Shown here: in pieces, positions 5,043-6,332 of the stretch
Numbering within the stretch: position 1 is the first letter of the stretch
Layout of the letters: the number at the start of each line of letters is the position of its first letter
DNA from: Candidatus Brocadia sp.
GTDB taxonomy: Bacteria; Planctomycetota; Brocadiia; Brocadiales; Brocadiaceae
NCBI GenBank assembly: GCA_030837935.1
Contig: JAUQXU010000444.1
Span: 1 to 6,332 of the forward strand
DNA: 6,332 bases
Direction: 5' to 3'
Made by a program: the position numbers and the translations under genes
Notes under the pieces: generated by a model
The model's input: only the letters and a program-made list of their open reading frames with translations
Database searches by the model: none
What the model was told of the DNA's origin: nothing

Positions 5043-5645
5043 CTAGATCGCTTCTCCAAGTCGTCTGATCCATAGTCTTTGAAGCGGGTCGAGATTTCCA
5101 GCATCGCCGGCTCGCAGGGCTTCGAGATATTCACGGCGTCTCTCAGGGTCTGTGGGTGCGGTTTCGACAGGAGGCAGGGCAAGCTTGTAAAGAAGTGCGG
5201 CGAGCGCTAACCGGCCAATGCGGCCGTTGAAATCTTTGAAGGGGTGAATCCACTGAAATCGCCAGTCCACCCAAGCGAGAAACTCCGCTATCCCTGGCAG
5301 ATTTTCATCGTCCAGATGTCGCAACCGCTCGGCTAAATCGTCGCAGAAAGACCGTACGAGAAGCGGCACTTTGTAGTAAACCGGTGGCTCCAGTGTTCCG
5401 ACTTTCACGTCCGGTGTACGACACCGGCCGGCCCATTCGGGGAAAAGGTGCCCGGCGAGTTCCCGATGTCTCTGGCAGAGCCAATCGGGCGTGATGACGA
5501 TCTCATGGGGTGGAGTTTGTAAAAGCTGAGCGAGGATCCTGGCAAGCGAAACGGCGAGCCTTTCTGAGACTTCCGTATAGGTAAGCGCGCCTTCAGCTGT
5601 TTCAAAAGACCGGGTTGATCCTAACTGTCCTGCTTCTTCGCTCAT
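5043..5645 (-). CDS. Fic-domain AMP-transferase, toxin of a class I Fic module
   Basis: This 200-residue Fic/DOC protein should transfer AMP, or another nucleotide part, to a target protein hydroxyl. The catalytic loop is HPFKDFNGRIGR (H134, D138, N140, R142, R145). The usual Gly after D/E is Phe139, a variant I recall in some Fic proteins. The flap region preceding it reads WAGRCR...VGTLEPPVYYKVP (71-94), with CDDLAERLRHL (101-111) and FLAWVDWRFQWIHPF leading into the motif. The N-terminal helix (about 22-45) contains no S/TxxxEG/N inhibitory motif; that motif is in the upstream small protein, making this a class I arrangement. Its start overlaps the antitoxin stop by four bases (ATGA). G+C is markedly higher than the flanks (39 of 60 in 5401-5460). 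Target unknown. Confidence 0.92.
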   Translation of the reverse strand: MSEEAGQLGSTRSFETAEGALTYTEVSERLAVSLARILAQLLQTPPHEIVITPDWLCQRHRELAGHLFPEWAGRCRTPDVKVGTLEPPVYYKVPLLVRSFCDDLAERLRHLDDENLPGIAEFLAWVDWRFQWIHPFKDFNGRIGRLALAALLYKLALPPVETAPTDPERRREYLEALRAGDAGNLDPLQRLWIRRLGEAI

Positions 5646-5848
5646 TGGTCTATTTGATCTAACAGGATTTTAAGGCGAGCCACCGTAATCGGTTCGCCTT
5701 CAAATTTCATTGATTGGACTACTCGTTCGAATATAACTTCTCGATGGGCTGCGATAACTGTGTCCGGTGTTTTGTGCTGAGCTCGCCATTGACGAAACTT
5801 GGTTTCTAATGCATCAAGGTCGACGGGCTTGCCACTATTTGCTGTCAT
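5642..5848 (-). CDS. Small Fic antitoxin (VbhA-like, SxxxEG inhibitory motif)
   Basis: This 68-residue protein, counted from ATG at 5848, is encoded immediately upstream of fic and overlaps it by ATGA. It contains QSMKFEGEPI, in which S46, E50 and G51 match the (S/T)xxxE(G/N) motif by which class I antitoxins such as VbhA place a glutamate against the Fic active site and block productive ATP binding. The remainder is helical and charged (LDALETKFRQWRAQHKTPDTVIAAHREVIFERVV), fitting a small alpha-helical antitoxin. A TTG at 5884 would add 12 AT-rich residues (MFETWFHAKIHA) with a GGGA directly before it. Neither start has a well-placed SD; I prefer ATG because the G+C-rich, family-like sequence begins there. 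Confidence 0.8.
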   Translation of the reverse strand: MTANSGKPVDLDALETKFRQWRAQHKTPDTVIAAHREVIFERVVQSMKFEGEPITVARLKILLDQIDQ

Positions 5849-5958
5849 AGCATGTATTTTTGCATGAAACCAAGTTTCAAACAATCCCTTTTCTCATATA
5901 GGTGAGACCAGCGACATGACGTTGATGATAGGAAATTACTTTTTCCTATTGTGCGGAT

Positions 5959-5986
5959 AGCGTAACAAAAACGAAGAATATTGCAA
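5959..5986 (-). promoter_or_regulatory. Candidate promoter of the Fic module, inside repeat copy B
   Basis: TTGCAA (5986-5981) is followed after 16 bases by TACGCT (5964-5959), preceded by TGT as an extended -10. The -10 box matches TATAAT at only 3 of 6 positions, so it is weaker than copy A. It lies about 110 bases before the ATG at 5848. Confidence 0.3.
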
Positions 5987-6057
5987 GCTTTTTTCATTCT
6001 TTTCAGCAACATTGAATACCAAAAAGGAGGGAAAACAAAAAGGACGGCATGGAATTA
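5962..6057 (-). repeat. Dispersed non-coding repeat, copy B
   Basis: This is the second copy of the 96-base element at 4133-4228, in the same orientation and with no internal gaps. The first 60 bases of the alignment are the best kept (8 differences); the remaining 36 hold 11. It lies upstream of the Fic antitoxin gene, as copy A lies upstream of the OmpA-like gene. Confidence 0.75.
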
Positions 6058-6077
6058 TGGTAACATTATGAGATAAA

Positions 6078-6107
6078 GGGTAATGTGCTACACATTACCC
6101 CATTTTT
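6078..6107. terminator. Perfect hairpin, possible bidirectional terminator
   Basis: GGGTAATGTG (6078-6087) and CACATTACCC (6091-6100) form a perfect 10-bp stem with a CTA loop. On the plus strand it is followed by CATTTTT (6101-6107), and on the minus strand by TTTATCT. Either could serve as a U-tract. No plus-strand gene precedes it, so it more likely ends a minus-strand transcript from beyond the right edge and insulates the Fic module. Confidence 0.55.
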
Positions 6108-6302
6108 CACAAAGAATTGACATAAAATTAAGAAGACCATCCCTATGTGCTGTAGAGGAATCTATAAGAAAAGGGGCAATTGAGCATGATACAGGATCAT
6201 CGTAACCCTTGTGATACACTCACGCCATTGTTTTGCTGGGATACATCTGAATACCAGGCAAAGTAATGCACCATACTTCAACAAATTTCATTTACATTTC
6301 GT

Positions 6303-6328
6303 TATAATTAGTGTTTGAACGGAAACAC
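6303..6328 (+). promoter_or_regulatory. TATAAT box followed by a start-proximal hairpin
   Basis: A perfect TATAAT (6303-6308) is followed by GTGTTT-gaacgg-AAACAC (6311-6328), a perfect 6-bp hairpin that would span the transcription start near 6315. No good -35 is present at 16-18 bases upstream. It could be the start of a structured leader or an operator over a promoter for a gene beyond the window. Confidence 0.35.
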
Positions 6329-6332
6329 CCCA

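Larger units (their letters stand above)
5849..6332. other. Right-hand intergenic stretch, no recognisable gene
   Basis: It holds the candidate Fic-module promoter and repeat copy B, then a perfect hairpin (6078-6100), and a TATAAT box with a hairpin at the right edge. Between 6108 and 6300 only short frames exist. The longest checked is a 43-codon minus-strand GTG frame ending inside the hairpin loop, without SD or recognised similarity. A TTGACA (6117-6122) has no matching -10 at normal spacing. Confidence 0.5.

Noticed and set aside
4868..5182. Minus-strand 104-codon frame overlapping the fic 3' end
   Set aside because: Its first half is an out-of-frame reading of the G+C-rich fic gene and the rest is AT-rich spacer containing the vapBC -35 box. 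No SD or domain is seen.
6088..6219. Minus-strand 43-codon GTG frame ending in the 6078-6100 hairpin
   Set aside because: It is preceded directly by an in-frame stop, has no SD and no recognised similarity. A neighbouring frame is also open for about 40 codons, which fits chance or an old remnant, not a gene.

Overview
The window is mostly AT-rich bacterial DNA with an SD-type start signal, standard promoter-like boxes, a lipoprotein signal and an OmpA peptidoglycan-binding domain, so it comes from a Gram-negative-type cell. Overall style suggests an anammox-type planctomycete (Brocadia/Kuenenia relatives). That is an impression from gene style and composition; no marker gene here proves it.

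Layout. Positions 1-40 hold the terminator of a gene lying off the left edge. Positions 100-436 look like a complete independent transcription unit without a convincing protein: an extended -10 promoter, an 18-bp inverted repeat starting at the predicted +1, a second 12-bp inverted repeat and a strong intrinsic terminator. I read it as an undescribed structured RNA. A two-CBS-domain protein follows at 744-1166 (GTG start, strong SD). After a 356-base gap come two plus-strand genes spaced like an operon: a 59-residue cysteine-rich putative zinc protein (1523-1702), and a SAM hydroxide adenosyltransferase/SAM hydrolase family enzyme (1726-2655) whose C-terminal domain carries an in-frame heptanucleotide tandem repeat.

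The right half is all minus strand. A VWA-TSP3-OmpA lipoprotein (2839-4029) converges on the SAM hydrolase gene. Beyond it lie two toxin-antitoxin modules: vapBC (4248-4803), with a promoter and likely operator at 4821-4871, and a Fic toxin with a small antitoxin carrying the SxxxEG Fic-inhibition motif (5043-5848, ATGA overlap). The Fic pair is clearly richer in G+C than its surroundings, which suggests horizontal acquisition.

A roughly 96-base non-coding sequence occurs twice (4133-4228 and 5962-6057, about 80% identical by hand alignment). Both copies lie in the same orientation, upstream of minus-strand genes, and share a TTGCAA-16-TACNNT promoter-like core. They also bracket the two toxin-antitoxin modules. 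The last 270 bases hold a perfect 10-bp hairpin and, at the edge, a TATAAT box followed by another hairpin, with no recognisable gene.

The most interesting items are the candidate RNA at 134-436, the duplicated promoter-like repeat around the toxin-antitoxin block, the repeat expansion inside the SAM hydrolase gene, and the overlooked cysteine-rich small protein.
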